A DNA stretch of 64,000 nt from Flavobacteriaceae bacterium EG-1 (GTDB lineage Bacteria > Bacteroidota > Bacteroidia > Flavobacteriales > Flavobacteriaceae), in the NCBI RefSeq assembly GCF_009649685.1, contig NZ_WJPK01000001.1, positions 810,760 through 874,759 of the forward strand. Reading direction: 5' to 3'. The notes under the pieces are model-generated. The model searched no databases. It saw only the letters and a list, made by a program, of their open reading frames with translations, and was not told the DNA's origin. Below are positions 47,205 through 57,450 of the stretch, piece after piece. The position numbers and the translations under genes were made by a program. Positions within the stretch are counted from its first letter, which is position 1. Every line of letters starts with the position of its first letter.

Positions 47205-48047
47205 TTAATTCGGGAAAGTAATGGTATCGTTAATTACTTCTTCATCACTAAGGGTTACGTTAAAACTTATTAAGGAATCTTCAGCTTCTTCAATGGAGAT
47301 GGAATAATATTGATTGGCTGTTATATTATTGTAAATTTTCTCTGTTTCAATTTCTACACCTAAATCGTTTGATGCTGTAATAGTAACAACCAATTCTGCT
47401 TCAATACCTCCATTATAACCCACATGGAAATAACCCAGCCTACCTACATCAAGAATATTCCATGAAAGTGGGTAATAATCAGTTTCATTACTAACATAAA
47501 AAAGATAGGCCTCCACACTAATATCTGGATATTTTATCTTTATTGCCTCCGAAAAAGTAATACTAACTACAACATCTAATAGTTTTAAAACAACGTCTAT
47601 TACCATATTTTGACCAGAAACTACATCGAAAAAAATAGGTTCTGATAAAACATCACTACCATACAACGGAATATCATATCTTGCCGGTTGCATTTCTTTA
47701 TTTTGCATCGTTAGACGATAATTAGTGTTTGGCACTAATTCAATAAATTCTGGTAGATTTCGATAATTGTTATTAACTACAATTTTATTATCAGAATCTT
47801 TAATAACAACGATGATATTATCAAGCACCTCATTTAAAGTAGGTCCTTTACCCGTTTTCACCTGTATCATGTCTTTTATTGTTGGGTTCAATGTAATTGT
47901 GCCCATTTCAATAACATCACCTATTGGCTCTTCAGAAATAATATCTTCAGTTTCAGTAATCGGTGCGGCATTATTGCTTTTTTCACAAGCGATGAAAAAT
48001 AAAAGTAGCGCAAAGCCCCATAAAAAAGATTTCATTTTAGTTCTCAT
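47205..48047 (-). CDS. Lipoprotein of unknown function
   Basis: A lipobox (LLFFIAC) follows a short hydrophobic signal. The open frame extends to 48083, but MRTKMKSF at 48047 gives a normal signal peptide and is preferred. The mature protein is acidic and beta-rich, with no family that I recognise; segments such as NYRLTMQNKEMQPARYDIP suggest a carboxypeptidase-like or Ig-like beta domain. It belongs to the island between the leuB copies, downstream of an AraC regulator on the same strand. Confidence 0.75.
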   Translation of the reverse strand: MRTKMKSFLWGFALLLFFIACEKSNNAAPITETEDIISEEPIGDVIEMGTITLNPTIKDMIQVKTGKGPTLNEVLDNIIVVIKDSDNKIVVNNNYRNLPEFIELVPNTNYRLTMQNKEMQPARYDIPLYGSDVLSEPIFFDVVSGQNMVIDVVLKLLDVVVSITFSEAIKIKYPDISVEAYLFYVSNETDYYPLSWNILDVGRLGYFHVGYNGGIEAELVVTITASNDLGVEIETEKIYNNITANQYYSISIEEAEDSLISFNVTLSDEEVINDTITFPN

Positions 48048-48190
48048 AATTTTAATTATATTATTACTTAAGTGGGGAAACAAGATTGAATAAACTACAT
48101 AATAGGCAGATGTTTAGAACAACAGAGCCTAGAGTTAAATTTTAAATAAATATAATGGTAGTTAAAGCCTTGTAGGGGGTAAAAAACCGA

Positions 48191-49027
48191 CTAAAATGCA
48201 ATCTGCTTTAAAAACGACTGAGCGGCCTCATTCTGAAAGCCCATGTAGGAAGAAAGTGTTGTATGTGTTATCGCTCGAAATTGTTTGCGAAAATGTGATT
48301 TGTCATAATACTCATATTGACATAACAAATCGATCAAGGGGGCTTTGGTACGATTAAAATCGTTTACAATATGATTGACCTTAACAATAGTGGCATATTG
48401 ATGGGGCCGAAGACCGATACGTTCCTTAAATGCACGTTGTAAATGACGTTCACTTACTTTTAGCGTTTGGGCCAAGGTACTGGTATGAATGATTCCTTTC
48501 CGATTAATGATTTCCTCTACCGCCCAATCGGTGAATACCGGATCTTGTCTCTGTTTTAAAACCTGGGAACCAAGCCATTGTTCAAAAAGTAAAACACGAC
48601 TATTAATATCGCTCCCCATCATTTTCCCATGGAGCTCCTTTAGACTTTTATCTAAGTGGTAGTTGGCCTCAATGGCAAAATTCCGTAATTCGCTAATAGG
48701 TATTTTCGTTAAACGACAAGCCGTCGTCGGCTTTAAAACCACCCCAAACAAATCGCTATCTTGAGGCATTTCCATTGCATACATACAGTCTTGTTGTCCA
48801 GTTATATACACGGGGTAATCAATGAGTCCAACTTGATCTCTGTAGTCACAAACCAACGAACCATTAAAATTAAACCCAAGAAAAGTGCACCCTGTGGGTA
48901 AGGTGGTCTGCCGATACAAATGAGGATTCTTTTGCCTATCTCCACTAATCTTTTGTTGAAAATAGAAATAAACGTAAGGTTCCAATAATTTGGAAGGCGC
49001 CTTAGTAATAAATTCATGCGTAGCCAT
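48191..49027 (-). CDS. AraC-family transcriptional regulator (island copy 1)
   Basis: A sensor-like N-terminal domain (about 1-150, DUF6597-like, with LPTGCTFLGFNFNGSL) precedes a C-terminal AraC double helix-turn-helix (about 175-265: TSTLAQTLKVSERHLQRAFKERIGLRPHQY, then YEYYDKSHFRKQFR; quoted here as landmarks). It probably binds DNA near a promoter inside the island. Codon and base use look slightly richer in G+C than in the leu and ilv genes. The effector is unknown. A second, divergent paralogue is at 49265 on the same strand. Confidence 0.88.
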   Translation of the reverse strand: MATHEFITKAPSKLLEPYVYFYFQQKISGDRQKNPHLYRQTTLPTGCTFLGFNFNGSLVCDYRDQVGLIDYPVYITGQQDCMYAMEMPQDSDLFGVVLKPTTACRLTKIPISELRNFAIEANYHLDKSLKELHGKMMGSDINSRVLLFEQWLGSQVLKQRQDPVFTDWAVEEIINRKGIIHTSTLAQTLKVSERHLQRAFKERIGLRPHQYATIVKVNHIVNDFNRTKAPLIDLLCQYEYYDKSHFRKQFRAITHTTLSSYMGFQNEAAQSFLKQIAF

Positions 49028-49264
49028 ATTACAATAATTGAATTAGAATGTCATCGAACCCTAGAGGGCTTTAGTACAGAGGGCAAAAACAAAAGGGCTT
49101 TTGCAGACCCATTTTGCTATTGATGTGATACAAGGGAATTGTCAACGCTGTATCGTCTTTTACACTTGACAACGAAGTAAAGAAATAGCTTTTAGGGAAG
49201 GATGTAAAAATGCGTTCTAAATGGCCTCCTACGAATCTAACTAACTACAAGTCAATCAAAAACA

Positions 49265-50134
49265 TCAAAACGTTTGCGCATTTTTAATAAAAAGTGAATC
49301 CCTGACAAATACTTCTTGAATAAGTTTAAACCGCTCTATATGAAACTCGTTCGGTGTATGGCCACAGTACTTTTTAAAGTCTTTATAAAAATGTGAAAAA
49401 TCATAATAATTATACAATGTACCTAGGCTGGCATAATCGTTTTGCGCATTCATATCAATTTCAGAAAACAGATTATTAAAGCGTACGATACGGTTAAAGG
49501 TCGAAGGGGGAATTCCGACGACCTCCTTAAATTTTTTTTGAAAATAACGCATACTCACATTAAGTTTGTCCGTTACTTCCCTTACTTGAATACACCCATA
49601 GGATTCGCACATCATTTCTACCCCCAAATCAACCATAGGACTAGTTTTATACGCCCCTTTTACCCTGTTTAGCAATAATTTTTCTACCCTTGAAATTCTT
49701 TCCCGTGGGTCTGTAGTCCGTTCAAGCTGATGTAAAAGCTCAGTGAGATTCACATTGAGAAGGCTTTCCGTACTCAAGGGAGTATCTACCAAGGTAGACA
49801 TATCAAAACCAAACAATTTACGGAGTCCTGCCGGCTTAAAGGCTACACCAATTAGCGCAACAATGTCGTCATCTGAAGTAAGCGTGTAGGTGTTAATTTG
49901 TTGACCTATAGTATAACACTTGGGAACAAAAGGCTTTTTATCCCCTATAGAACCATAAATGCTCCCTGAATATTGAAACACCATAAAGCCCATTCCACTA
50001 GGAAGCACAAATTCCTCTATCCTTTCCCCATAATCTTTTCGCTCCCATTTTACTTCGTAAAAGAAAGAAACAAAAGGGAGCAATGCTTCGGGTGGAGGGT
50101 ATGCAGTATACATATTTAACGTATTGACTATCAC
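49265..50134 (-). CDS. AraC-family transcriptional regulator (island copy 2)
   Basis: The N-terminal domain (about 1-160, PPPEALLPFVSFFYEVKW and LPSGMGFMVFQYSGS) is of the same type as in the neighbour at 48191. The C-terminal AraC DNA-binding domain includes VTDKLNVSMRYFQKKFKE and YNYYDFSHFYKDFKKYCG. The two proteins share only the family plan, so this is an old pair or two separate acquisitions. It sits at the right edge of the island, before the leuB fragment. Targets are unknown. Confidence 0.88.
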   Translation of the reverse strand: MIVNTLNMYTAYPPPEALLPFVSFFYEVKWERKDYGERIEEFVLPSGMGFMVFQYSGSIYGSIGDKKPFVPKCYTIGQQINTYTLTSDDDIVALIGVAFKPAGLRKLFGFDMSTLVDTPLSTESLLNVNLTELLHQLERTTDPRERISRVEKLLLNRVKGAYKTSPMVDLGVEMMCESYGCIQVREVTDKLNVSMRYFQKKFKEVVGIPPSTFNRIVRFNNLFSEIDMNAQNDYASLGTLYNYYDFSHFYKDFKKYCGHTPNEFHIERFKLIQEVFVRDSLFIKNAQTF

Positions 50135-50421
50135 TAAAGTAGTAAAAAACCGATATTTATAACTTATGAATTGTATCGCTTGTAGGGAATACGGTATAAT
50201 TGGCCATCTACCCTTTACGTATGAACATGAGGTTTAACAAAGAAAAAAATCAATATATAGCCGCTAAAAAAAAGTACCCAAAACAAGCAGAGTTGCTATA
50301 CCTAAGTCAAATGGTCTCGCCTCATTGACCACAAAAAAACTCCCAAAAAATCCCGTAGGAATTTTTTTATCTCAATTTAAAATGTGATTTTTTTACGTGC
50401 TACCTTAATTAGCAATTATAC

Positions 50422-50759
50422 GCCAACTTATTCGGAGATATTTTAACGGATGAAGCTTCTGTAATTGCAGGTTCTATGGGCTAATGCCTTCTTCATCTGT
50501 AGGTAGCAAAGTATCGCTTTATGAGCCTATTCACGGTTCGTATCCACAAGCAGCAGGAAAAGATATTGCAAATCCGTTAGCAACAGTATTATCTGCAGCT
50601 ATGTTATTTGAAGATATGGATTTAACTGCTGAGGCACAAGCGATACGTGATGTCGTAAATAAATCCTTAGCTGAAGGATTTGTCACTGAAGATTTAGCAG
50701 AAGGTGGTAAAGCATATAAAACCAGTGAAGTTGGGGATTGGCTGGCAAAAAATATTTAG
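50422..50759 (+). pseudogene. leuB: Duplicated 3' fragment of leuB (frameshifted)
   Basis: This repeats the last 339 bases of leuB (42851-43189). One T is missing at about 50482 (GGGCTAATG against GGGCTTAATG), so the frame is broken near the 5' end, and there is no start region or promoter. The encoded tail of 91 residues after the frameshift is identical to LeuB. The 15 base differences are all synonymous and all lie in the first 16 bases or the last 110 bases; the middle about 220 bases match perfectly apart from the deletion. It is not a working gene. Confidence 0.93.
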
Positions 50760-50779
50760 GTCAACTATTTTTACCATAT

Positions 50780-50818
50780 AAAAACCCCAGAATAGTTTTC
50801 ACTATTTCTGGGGTTTTT
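50780..50818. terminator. Bidirectional terminator after the leuB fragment
   Basis: The 13-base arms AAAAACCCCAGAA and TTCTGGGGTTTTT, extended by TAGT/ACTA around a small loop, give T-runs on both strands. It can end the leuB remnant on one side and the MFS gene on the other, and may be the original leu operon terminator. Confidence 0.88.
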
Positions 50819-50841
50819 CCCTTTTTCAATTTTTTTATTTA

Positions 50842-52053
50842 CTACTGACCGCCATAAGCCATACTTCTTCGTTTGGCATTTTTCTTCTTTCTCACTAATA
50901 TAATGGAAACAGCCATTAAAACACCCATACCAGCTAATACACAACCTACGAGACCTGCAGAAGTATATCCGTATCCCAAAGCAATTGGAAGACCAGCAAG
51001 ATAAGCCCCAGAGGCATTACCCATATTAAAAGCACTTTGATTCATTGATGACGCTAGCATTTCTGAACCTTTAGCTGAATTTATTATTGCCATTTGAATT
51101 GGTGTAGCGACACTAAATGAAACAACACCTATAATAAAGGTTAAGCCTAAGATTAAATACGGATTAGTAGCAATAAATGCGTTAATTAATAACACTGTTA
51201 CCATCATCGTTAAACTAATTGCTACAGCTTTTAAAGGATAAAAAATCTCCGCCATTTTGGCTCCAAGAAAATTACCCACAACCATTCCTAAACCGGCAAT
51301 AATCATTGCGTAACCAACTACACTATCTGGATGTCCCGCAACCTTTGTAATTAATGGAGCAATATAACTATACCAAGCAAAAAATCCTCCAGTACCGATG
51401 GTTGTTAATAAAATTAGAATCCATAATTCTGTATTCTTAAGACCTTGGTTTCCTTCTGCTTTAGATGTTTCTGGTTCGGGCTGAAAATGCGGCATCCAAA
51501 AATAGATACTTGCCATTGTAATTATTCCTACGATACCAACCATTAAAAACGAAATACTCCATCCAAATTCATGTCCTAAATACGTTCCTAAAGGAACACC
51601 AATAACATTGGCAATAGTTAATCCTGCAAACATAGTAGCAATAGCTTGTGCCGATTTCCCTGGTCTAGCAAGCTTCCCAGCAACTACTGCACCAATTCCG
51701 AAAAAGGCCCCATGAGGTAAGCCCGATAAAAATCGATATATAAGAAGCGTACTATAATTTTCTGCAAATGCAGATATCGTATTAAACACCGTAAACCAAA
51801 GCATTAAATACAACAATACTTTTTCGGCGTTCATTTTGGAAGCAAACTTTGTAAACAAAGGAGCCCCTACTACAACCCCTAAGGCATATGCAGCAATAAA
51901 ATGTCCTGCCTGCGGAATTGTAATGTTTAATCCGGCCGCGACATCGGGTAATATTCCCATGATAACAAATTCTGTTAATCCGATTCCGAATCCACCCAAA
52001 GCAAGGGCTATTAAGGCTTTTTTGTTTGATGTTTTTAATTTCATAGCTAACAT
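50842..52053 (-). CDS. MFS transporter (DHA1/AraJ-like)
   Basis: This 12-helix major-facilitator protein of 403 residues belongs to the drug:H+ antiporter-1 group. The first helix (LGGFGIGLTEFVIMGILPDVA) and RFLSGLPHGAFFGIGAVVAG are typical of AraJ/YdhP-like efflux pumps. It presumably exports sugars, drugs or metabolites, and the substrate is unknown. It converges on the leuB remnant across the shared terminator and is not part of the ilv transcript, which ends upstream at 52347. Confidence 0.9.
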   Translation of the reverse strand: MLAMKLKTSNKKALIALALGGFGIGLTEFVIMGILPDVAAGLNITIPQAGHFIAAYALGVVVGAPLFTKFASKMNAEKVLLYLMLWFTVFNTISAFAENYSTLLIYRFLSGLPHGAFFGIGAVVAGKLARPGKSAQAIATMFAGLTIANVIGVPLGTYLGHEFGWSISFLMVGIVGIITMASIYFWMPHFQPEPETSKAEGNQGLKNTELWILILLTTIGTGGFFAWYSYIAPLITKVAGHPDSVVGYAMIIAGLGMVVGNFLGAKMAEIFYPLKAVAISLTMMVTVLLINAFIATNPYLILGLTFIIGVVSFSVATPIQMAIINSAKGSEMLASSMNQSAFNMGNASGAYLAGLPIALGYGYTSAGLVGCVLAGMGVLMAVSIILVRKKKNAKRRSMAYGGQ

Positions 52054-52406
52054 TATTAATGGTTATACATTTTCAAAAAAGCAGTGTTCTTTTTAAAATT
52101 TGTAAAACAATTATAATTGTCGGCACAAAGTTATAGTGGACTTTTAGTTTGATCATATGTACTATTATCCAATATGTATGCTAAATTGACAAGCCATCAT
52201 ACATTTGAATATATTTGAGGTAATTAAGCACATGTGTCTTATTTTCAGCACTTTATTTATTTCAAATAAAAATTCGTCAAATGATTTTAAGTTTAGATTT
52301 TAAGAAATAATGGTTTTGAAGATCTAATCTTAAGTTTATAAATTGAAATAGGCCTGTTCATTTACAATAATGTTAACAGGCCTATTAATTTAATAAGTTA
52401 TATTAT
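52054..52406 (-). other. Gene-free stretch between the MFS gene and the ilv operon end
   Basis: About 350 bases. It holds the ilv operon terminator (52347-52386) and, on the minus strand, a -7-like TAACTTTG (52126-52133) that may serve the MFS gene, without a good -33 element. Nothing else is recognised. Confidence 0.5.
52347..52386 (-). terminator. Terminator at the end of the ilv operon
   Basis: The perfect 12-base arms AATAGGCCTGTT and AACAGGCCTATT have a 16-base loop and are followed on the minus strand by a U-rich stretch. Confidence 0.8.
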
Positions 52407-53990
52407 TTATAAGATATAATCCGTGCTTACAAAATTAGATAACTTAGCACCTAACAAATTCTCTATTGTCTCATTATTAAGGTCATTGTCTTTAAAAGCA
52501 ACGAATGTTCGAATTGAGAATGAACGTAAAGCATCATGTACACTTAATGTTGCTTGAGCTGAATCTTTTCTACCTGTAAATGGATAAACATCTGGTCCGC
52601 GTTGACATGAACTATTTAAATTCACACGACATACAAGGTTAACCAAGGCATCTATTAATGGTGAAAGCGCGTAAACATCCTTTCCAAATAAACTTACTTG
52701 CTGACCATAATTACTATCAGCCATATCATCTAATGGTTCTTCAATATCTTGAAATGAAACCACAGGAATAACAGGTCCAAATTGTTCTTCTTGATAAACA
52801 CGCATATCCTTTGTAACAGGGTACAGTATAGCTGGCCAAATATAATTATCAAAACGTTGACCACCTTTTTTATTAATAATTTTAGCACCTTTAGCTAGGG
52901 CATCATCAATAAGTTCCTGAATATATTCAGGTTTTTGAGGTTCAGGCAACGGTGTTAATTTAACACCATCTTCCCAAGGGTTACCAAATTTTAAACTATC
53001 AATGGAGGTTGCTAATTGTTTTAAAAAGGTATCTCTAACATCGTTATGCACATATACTATTTTTAAAGCCGTGCATCGCTGACCATTAAATGATGTTGTA
53101 CCCGCCACAACTTCATTAATTGTTAGTTTCATTTCTGCATCAGGAAGAACAATTGCCGGATTTTTAGCCTCCAAACCTAATACCAAACGCAATCTATTGC
53201 TCTTTGGATGTTGATTTTGCAAAGCATTAGCAGACTTACTATTTCCGATTAAAGCCAAAATATCGACTTTTCCAGTTTGCATAATTGGCGCAGCCACTGC
53301 CCTACCTCTACCAAATAATATATTAATAACCCCTTTTGGAAAACTATTTTGAAACGCTTCTAATAATGGAGTAATTAATAAAACCCCATGTTTAGCAGGT
53401 TTAAAAATTGCAGTATTACCCATAATAATAGCAGGGATTAACAGTGCAAAAGTTTCATTTAAAGGATAATTATAAGGTCCTAAACATAAAACCACTCCTA
53501 ATGGTCCACGTTTTATGTGTGCATAAACACCATCGTGTTTGTGAAATTTTGCTGCATCTCGGTCTAACTGTTTATAATCTTCAATAGTATCATAAACATA
53601 TTCTACTGTTCGATCAAATTCCTTTTGAGAATCAGGTAATGACTTTCCAATTTCCCACATTAGAAGCTTCACAATTTCTTCACGTTTGGTTTCCATTTGT
53701 TTTACAAACTTTTCCATACACTCTATACGGTCTTTTACATGCATGGTTGGCCAAACTCCTTGTCCTTTGTTATAAGCATTCTGAGCCGCATCAAGAGCTT
53801 CTAATGCTTCTTTTTCTCCCATATCTGGAATGCTACCTAAGGCAGTAGGTGCATATTCTTTTGTAGAAGAAATTGTTGAATAAACCGTAGTTGAATCACC
53901 TGCCCATGCTCTCAATTCACCATTTAACAGGTAACGTTGTTGATGTATTTGTTCTTTAATTTCAAACTCTGCCGGTATCGTATTATTCAT
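52407..53990 (-). CDS. gapN: NADP-dependent non-phosphorylating glyceraldehyde-3-phosphate dehydrogenase
   Basis: This aldehyde dehydrogenase-family enzyme oxidises glyceraldehyde 3-phosphate directly to 3-phosphoglycerate and yields NADPH. The catalytic Cys306 lies in NGQRCTALK, and the segments [32 protein letters not shown] and FKPAKHG fit the GapN subfamily. The 527-residue length fits GapN-type members of this phylum. It closes the ilv operon, 51 bases after ilvA. NADPH made here could feed IlvC, which is an inference from position. Other ALDH substrates are possible. Confidence 0.85.
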   Translation of the reverse strand: MNNTIPAEFEIKEQIHQQRYLLNGELRAWAGDSTTVYSTISSTKEYAPTALGSIPDMGEKEALEALDAAQNAYNKGQGVWPTMHVKDRIECMEKFVKQMETKREEIVKLLMWEIGKSLPDSQKEFDRTVEYVYDTIEDYKQLDRDAAKFHKHDGVYAHIKRGPLGVVLCLGPYNYPLNETFALLIPAIIMGNTAIFKPAKHGVLLITPLLEAFQNSFPKGVINILFGRGRAVAAPIMQTGKVDILALIGNSKSANALQNQHPKSNRLRLVLGLEAKNPAIVLPDAEMKLTINEVVAGTTSFNGQRCTALKIVYVHNDVRDTFLKQLATSIDSLKFGNPWEDGVKLTPLPEPQKPEYIQELIDDALAKGAKIINKKGGQRFDNYIWPAILYPVTKDMRVYQEEQFGPVIPVVSFQDIEEPLDDMADSNYGQQVSLFGKDVYALSPLIDALVNLVCRVNLNSSCQRGPDVYPFTGRKDSAQATLSVHDALRSFSIRTFVAFKDNDLNNETIENLLGAKLSNFVSTDYIL

Positions 53991-54041
53991 TTGGTTTATT
54001 TTCTTATTAAAAATAGTTTTTTCTATTATAAAATTAACTCA

Positions 54042-55292
54042 CTAGACTAAATATTGAAACAAATCTGGCTTATCATTTAAATAGTCGCCATAAAAGTTAT
54101 TTTCTTTCATTCTTTTAATTAAAGGAGCCAAATCTTCTGGACTTTTTAATTCTATCCCAACAATTGCAGGTGCTGTTTCTTTGCTCGATTTTTTAGAATA
54201 TTCGAAGTGTGTTATATCATCATTTTCACCTAAGATTTCAGCAACAAATTCTTTTAAGGCACCAGGTCTTTGTGGAAACCTAATTATAAAATAATGTTTC
54301 AATTTGGCATATAACAAAGCTCGTTCTTTTATTTCGGGTGTACGCGTAATATCATTATTACTTCCGCTAATGATACAAACAACATTTTTACCTTTAATTT
54401 CATCAGAAAACTGATCTAGAACAGCGATAGTTAATGCGCCAGCGGGTTCCACAACGATGGCATCTCTATTGTATAATTCCAATATTGATTCACAAACCTT
54501 TCCTTCGGGTACAGTAACCATTTTGCTCAAATTATCTTTACAGATATTAAAAGTTAAATCCCCTACCCGTTTAACAGCAGCACCATCAACAAATTTATCA
54601 ATACTATTTAATTCAGTATTCTTATTATTCGCGATAGAAGTACTCATTGAAGGTGCTCCTTTTGGTTCTACACCAATAATTTTTGTATTTGGTGATAACG
54701 CCTTAAATGCACCTATAAGTCCTGAGGCCAATCCTCCACCGCCAACTGCTACAAAAACATAATCAATAGTTTCTTTAGTACTCTCTAAAATTTCGATTCC
54801 AACAGTTGCCTGACCTTCAATAATTTTGGGGTCATCAAATGGGTGAATAAAGACTTTTTTATTTGCTGTGCAAAAGGCCGTGGCAGCTTTAAAAGAATCG
54901 TCAAAAGTATCGCCTTCTAAAACAACTGTCGCCCAAGACCCCCCGAACATTTTCGTTTGTTCCACTTTTTGTTTAGGTGTCACCGAAGGCATAAATATAG
55001 TTGCATTAATACCTAAATACTTACAAGCAAAAGCTACTCCTTGGGCATGATTTCCAGCACTAGCACAAACAATTCCATTCTTACGTTCTTCAGCTGTAAG
55101 CGAACTAATTTTATTGTATGCACCTCTAATTTTATAGGATCGAACTCTATGTAAATCTTCTCTTTTTAAGAGAATATTCGCATCGTATATTTCTGATAAT
55201 CGAATGGAATGCAAAAGCGGCGTTGGTTCAGCTATTTGCTGAATATTCAACGCCGCTTTTTTTATATCTTCTAATTTGGGAAAATAGCTCAT
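54042..55292 (-). CDS. ilvA: Threonine ammonia-lyase (threonine dehydratase), biosynthetic
   Basis: It deaminates threonine to 2-oxobutanoate, the first step to isoleucine. The pyridoxal-phosphate lysine is Lys54 in RSYKIRGAYN, and the phosphate-binding VGGGGLASG and CASAGNHAQGVAFAC are present. The C-terminal ACT-like regulatory domain (about 330-416) is reduced to a single copy (RFPQRPGALKEFV), as in shorter 416-residue forms. It follows ilvC by 42 bases in the ilv operon. Confidence 0.95.
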   Translation of the reverse strand: MSYFPKLEDIKKAALNIQQIAEPTPLLHSIRLSEIYDANILLKREDLHRVRSYKIRGAYNKISSLTAEERKNGIVCASAGNHAQGVAFACKYLGINATIFMPSVTPKQKVEQTKMFGGSWATVVLEGDTFDDSFKAATAFCTANKKVFIHPFDDPKIIEGQATVGIEILESTKETIDYVFVAVGGGGLASGLIGAFKALSPNTKIIGVEPKGAPSMSTSIANNKNTELNSIDKFVDGAAVKRVGDLTFNICKDNLSKMVTVPEGKVCESILELYNRDAIVVEPAGALTIAVLDQFSDEIKGKNVVCIISGSNNDITRTPEIKERALLYAKLKHYFIIRFPQRPGALKEFVAEILGENDDITHFEYSKKSSKETAPAIVGIELKSPEDLAPLIKRMKENNFYGDYLNDKPDLFQYLV

Positions 55293-55334
55293 AGAAACTA
55301 GGTCTAAATACTTATTAATCCCAAATATAAAGTT

Positions 55335-56810
55335 TTAAACTATGGGTTTCATTGCTGTCATAGATTCTCTTAACCGAGTACCTACTATTTCTACATCATG
55401 AGTTCTTAACGCCTTGTTTACTGCAATTAATTTAGCATTATCAACACCCGTATCTGTTCCTTCAGTGTATGCTTTACCAATCACATCTGTGTCAATATTT
55501 GTCATAAAATCTGCTAATAATGGTTTACAAGCATGATCAAAAAGGTAACAACCATATTCAGCAGTATCAGAAATAACACGGTTCATTTCAAACAATTTCT
55601 TTCTTGCAATAGTATTAGCAATTAACGGAGTTTCATGTAAAGACTCATAATAAGCAGACTCACCAATTATTCCAGATTCTGTCATACTCTCATAGGCTAG
55701 CTCCACTCCTGATCGAACCATAGCCACCATTAATACACCATGGTCGTAGTACTCTTGTTCAGAAATTTCAATATCGGCAGCGGGTGTTTTTTCGAAAGCC
55801 GTCTCACCAGTAGCAGCACGCCATCCTAGTAAATTTTTATCATCATTAGCCCAATCTTCCATCATCGTTTTAGAGAAATGCCCCGTCATTATATCATCCA
55901 TATGCTTTTGAAAAAGTGGACGCATAATATCTTTTAATTCTTCTGACAATTCAAATGCTTTTATTTTTGCAGGGTTTGATAATCGGTCCATCATATTAGT
56001 GATTCCACCATATTTCATCCCTTCTGTGATAGTTTCCCATCCATACTGTATCAATTTGGAGGCATATCCAGAATCGATACCTTTCTCAACCATTTTATCA
56101 AAACAAAGAATACTTCCGGTTTGTAATAAACCACAAAGTATGGTTTGTTCACCCATTAAATCAGATTTTACTTCGGCAACAAAAGACGACATTAAAACAC
56201 CTGCTCTATGTCCACCAGTACCTGCAGCATAAGCTTTTGCTTGTTCTAATCCTTTACCTTGTGGGTCATTATCTGGATGTACTGCTATTAATGTAGGCAC
56301 CCCAAAACCTCTTTTATATTCTTCACGAACTTCAGAACCAGGACATTTTGGCGCAACCATAATTACCGTTAAATCCTTACGGATTTGCATTCCTTCTTCA
56401 ACAATGTTGAAACCATGAGAATAAGACAAAGTAGCACCCTCTTTCATTAATGGCATTACTGTACTTACTACGTTGGTATGTTGCTTATCTGGTGTAAGAT
56501 TGATTACTACATCTGCATCGGGCACCAATTCTTCATAGGTTCCAACAGTAAATCCATTTTCACTAGCATTTAAAAAGGATTGTCTTTTTTCTTTAATTGC
56601 AGCTGCTCTTAGCGTATAAGAAATATCTAAACCAGAATCGCGCATATTTAATCCTTGGTTTAAGCCCTGAGCGCCACAACCAATAATTACAATTTTTTTT
56701 CCTTTTAATGCATTTACACCATCAGAGAACTCACTAGATTCCATGAATCTACATTTTCCTAATTGTGTTAGTTTATCTCTTAGCGATAGTGTATTAAAAT
56801 AATTTGCCAT
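55335..56810 (-). CDS. ilvC: Ketol-acid reductoisomerase, class II
   Basis: It isomerises and reduces acetolactate or acetohydroxybutyrate with NADPH. The Rossmann motif is [17 protein letters not shown], and the repeated knotted domain gives a 491-residue protein, the long class II form found in E. coli. Metal-binding acidic residues appear in [11 protein letters not shown] and in the second copy. It follows ilvN by 56 bases. Feeding by gapN-derived NADPH is an inference. Confidence 0.96.
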   Translation of the reverse strand: MANYFNTLSLRDKLTQLGKCRFMESSEFSDGVNALKGKKIVIIGCGAQGLNQGLNMRDSGLDISYTLRAAAIKEKRQSFLNASENGFTVGTYEELVPDADVVINLTPDKQHTNVVSTVMPLMKEGATLSYSHGFNIVEEGMQIRKDLTVIMVAPKCPGSEVREEYKRGFGVPTLIAVHPDNDPQGKGLEQAKAYAAGTGGHRAGVLMSSFVAEVKSDLMGEQTILCGLLQTGSILCFDKMVEKGIDSGYASKLIQYGWETITEGMKYGGITNMMDRLSNPAKIKAFELSEELKDIMRPLFQKHMDDIMTGHFSKTMMEDWANDDKNLLGWRAATGETAFEKTPAADIEISEQEYYDHGVLMVAMVRSGVELAYESMTESGIIGESAYYESLHETPLIANTIARKKLFEMNRVISDTAEYGCYLFDHACKPLLADFMTNIDTDVIGKAYTEGTDTGVDNAKLIAVNKALRTHDVEIVGTRLRESMTAMKPIV

Positions 56811-56866
56811 TTAAATAGTGTTTTTAAGTGCTTTCCCTCTACAGAAGGATTTAATGATTCTATATA

Positions 56867-57400
56867 TTAATTATGATTAGGTTGAAATTCTTTAAGCATG
56901 GCCGTAATTTGCATTTCTTCTTTGGATACTGAAATACGACCAGAACGTACAAATTGCATAATTCCAAAGGGTTTTAATTGTTCATGCATTTCGTCAATTT
57001 CATTTCTACGTCCAGATTTTGCTAGAACAAAAAACTCTCTAGCTACCGTAACAATCTGGGAATTACTTTCTTTAATAATATTTTGAATTTGACGTTCGTC
57101 AAATAACAATGCTGAATCAATCTTAAACAAAGCTGATTCTTGGTAAATGGTCTCATCGTCAGTATGATAAAAAGCTTTTATTACCTCAATCTGCTTTTCA
57201 ATTTGTCCCACAATATTTCTGACCCATTTATCAGTGGTATTCACCACAATTGTAAATTTAGAAACATTATCAATTTCTGATTTAGAAACATTTAAGCCTT
57301 CTATATTAATGTGTCTTTTTAAGAATATTCCAGATATTCTATTCAATAAACCCACGTTATTTTCGGAGTATACTGATATGGTGAACCACTGTTTTTCCAT
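56867..57400 (-). CDS. ilvN: Acetolactate synthase small (regulatory) subunit
   Basis: An ACT domain (residues about 5-75, SVYENNVG-like SVYSENNVGLLNRISGIF) senses valine and regulates IlvB. A second C-terminal region (about 90-170) completes the fold (REFFVLAKSGRRNEIDEM). The 177-residue length is normal. An unrelated methyltransferase gene separates it from ilvB, and it is 50 bases downstream of that gene. Confidence 0.93.
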   Translation of the reverse strand: MEKQWFTISVYSENNVGLLNRISGIFLKRHINIEGLNVSKSEIDNVSKFTIVVNTTDKWVRNIVGQIEKQIEVIKAFYHTDDETIYQESALFKIDSALLFDERQIQNIIKESNSQIVTVAREFFVLAKSGRRNEIDEMHEQLKPFGIMQFVRSGRISVSKEEMQITAMLKEFQPNHN

Positions 57401-57450
57401 TATTATTATTTCTATTATTCCCTATACCTTTAGGTAGGGCAAAAACTTAA

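Noticed and set aside
50346-50368. Hairpin of A-run, CCCGTAGG and T-run left of the leuB fragment
   Set aside because: The pairing is weak and broken, and no gene ends there on the plus strand.
50484-50759. 91-residue ORF that looks like a short 3-isopropylmalate dehydrogenase
   Set aside because: It is only the tail of LeuB after a frameshift, has no promoter or active-site half, and duplicates 42914-43189.
42851-50759. Insertion-sequence or integrase attachment-site duplication
   Set aside because: The repeat is over 330 bases, far too long for an att core, and no transposase, integrase or terminal inverted repeats are visible.
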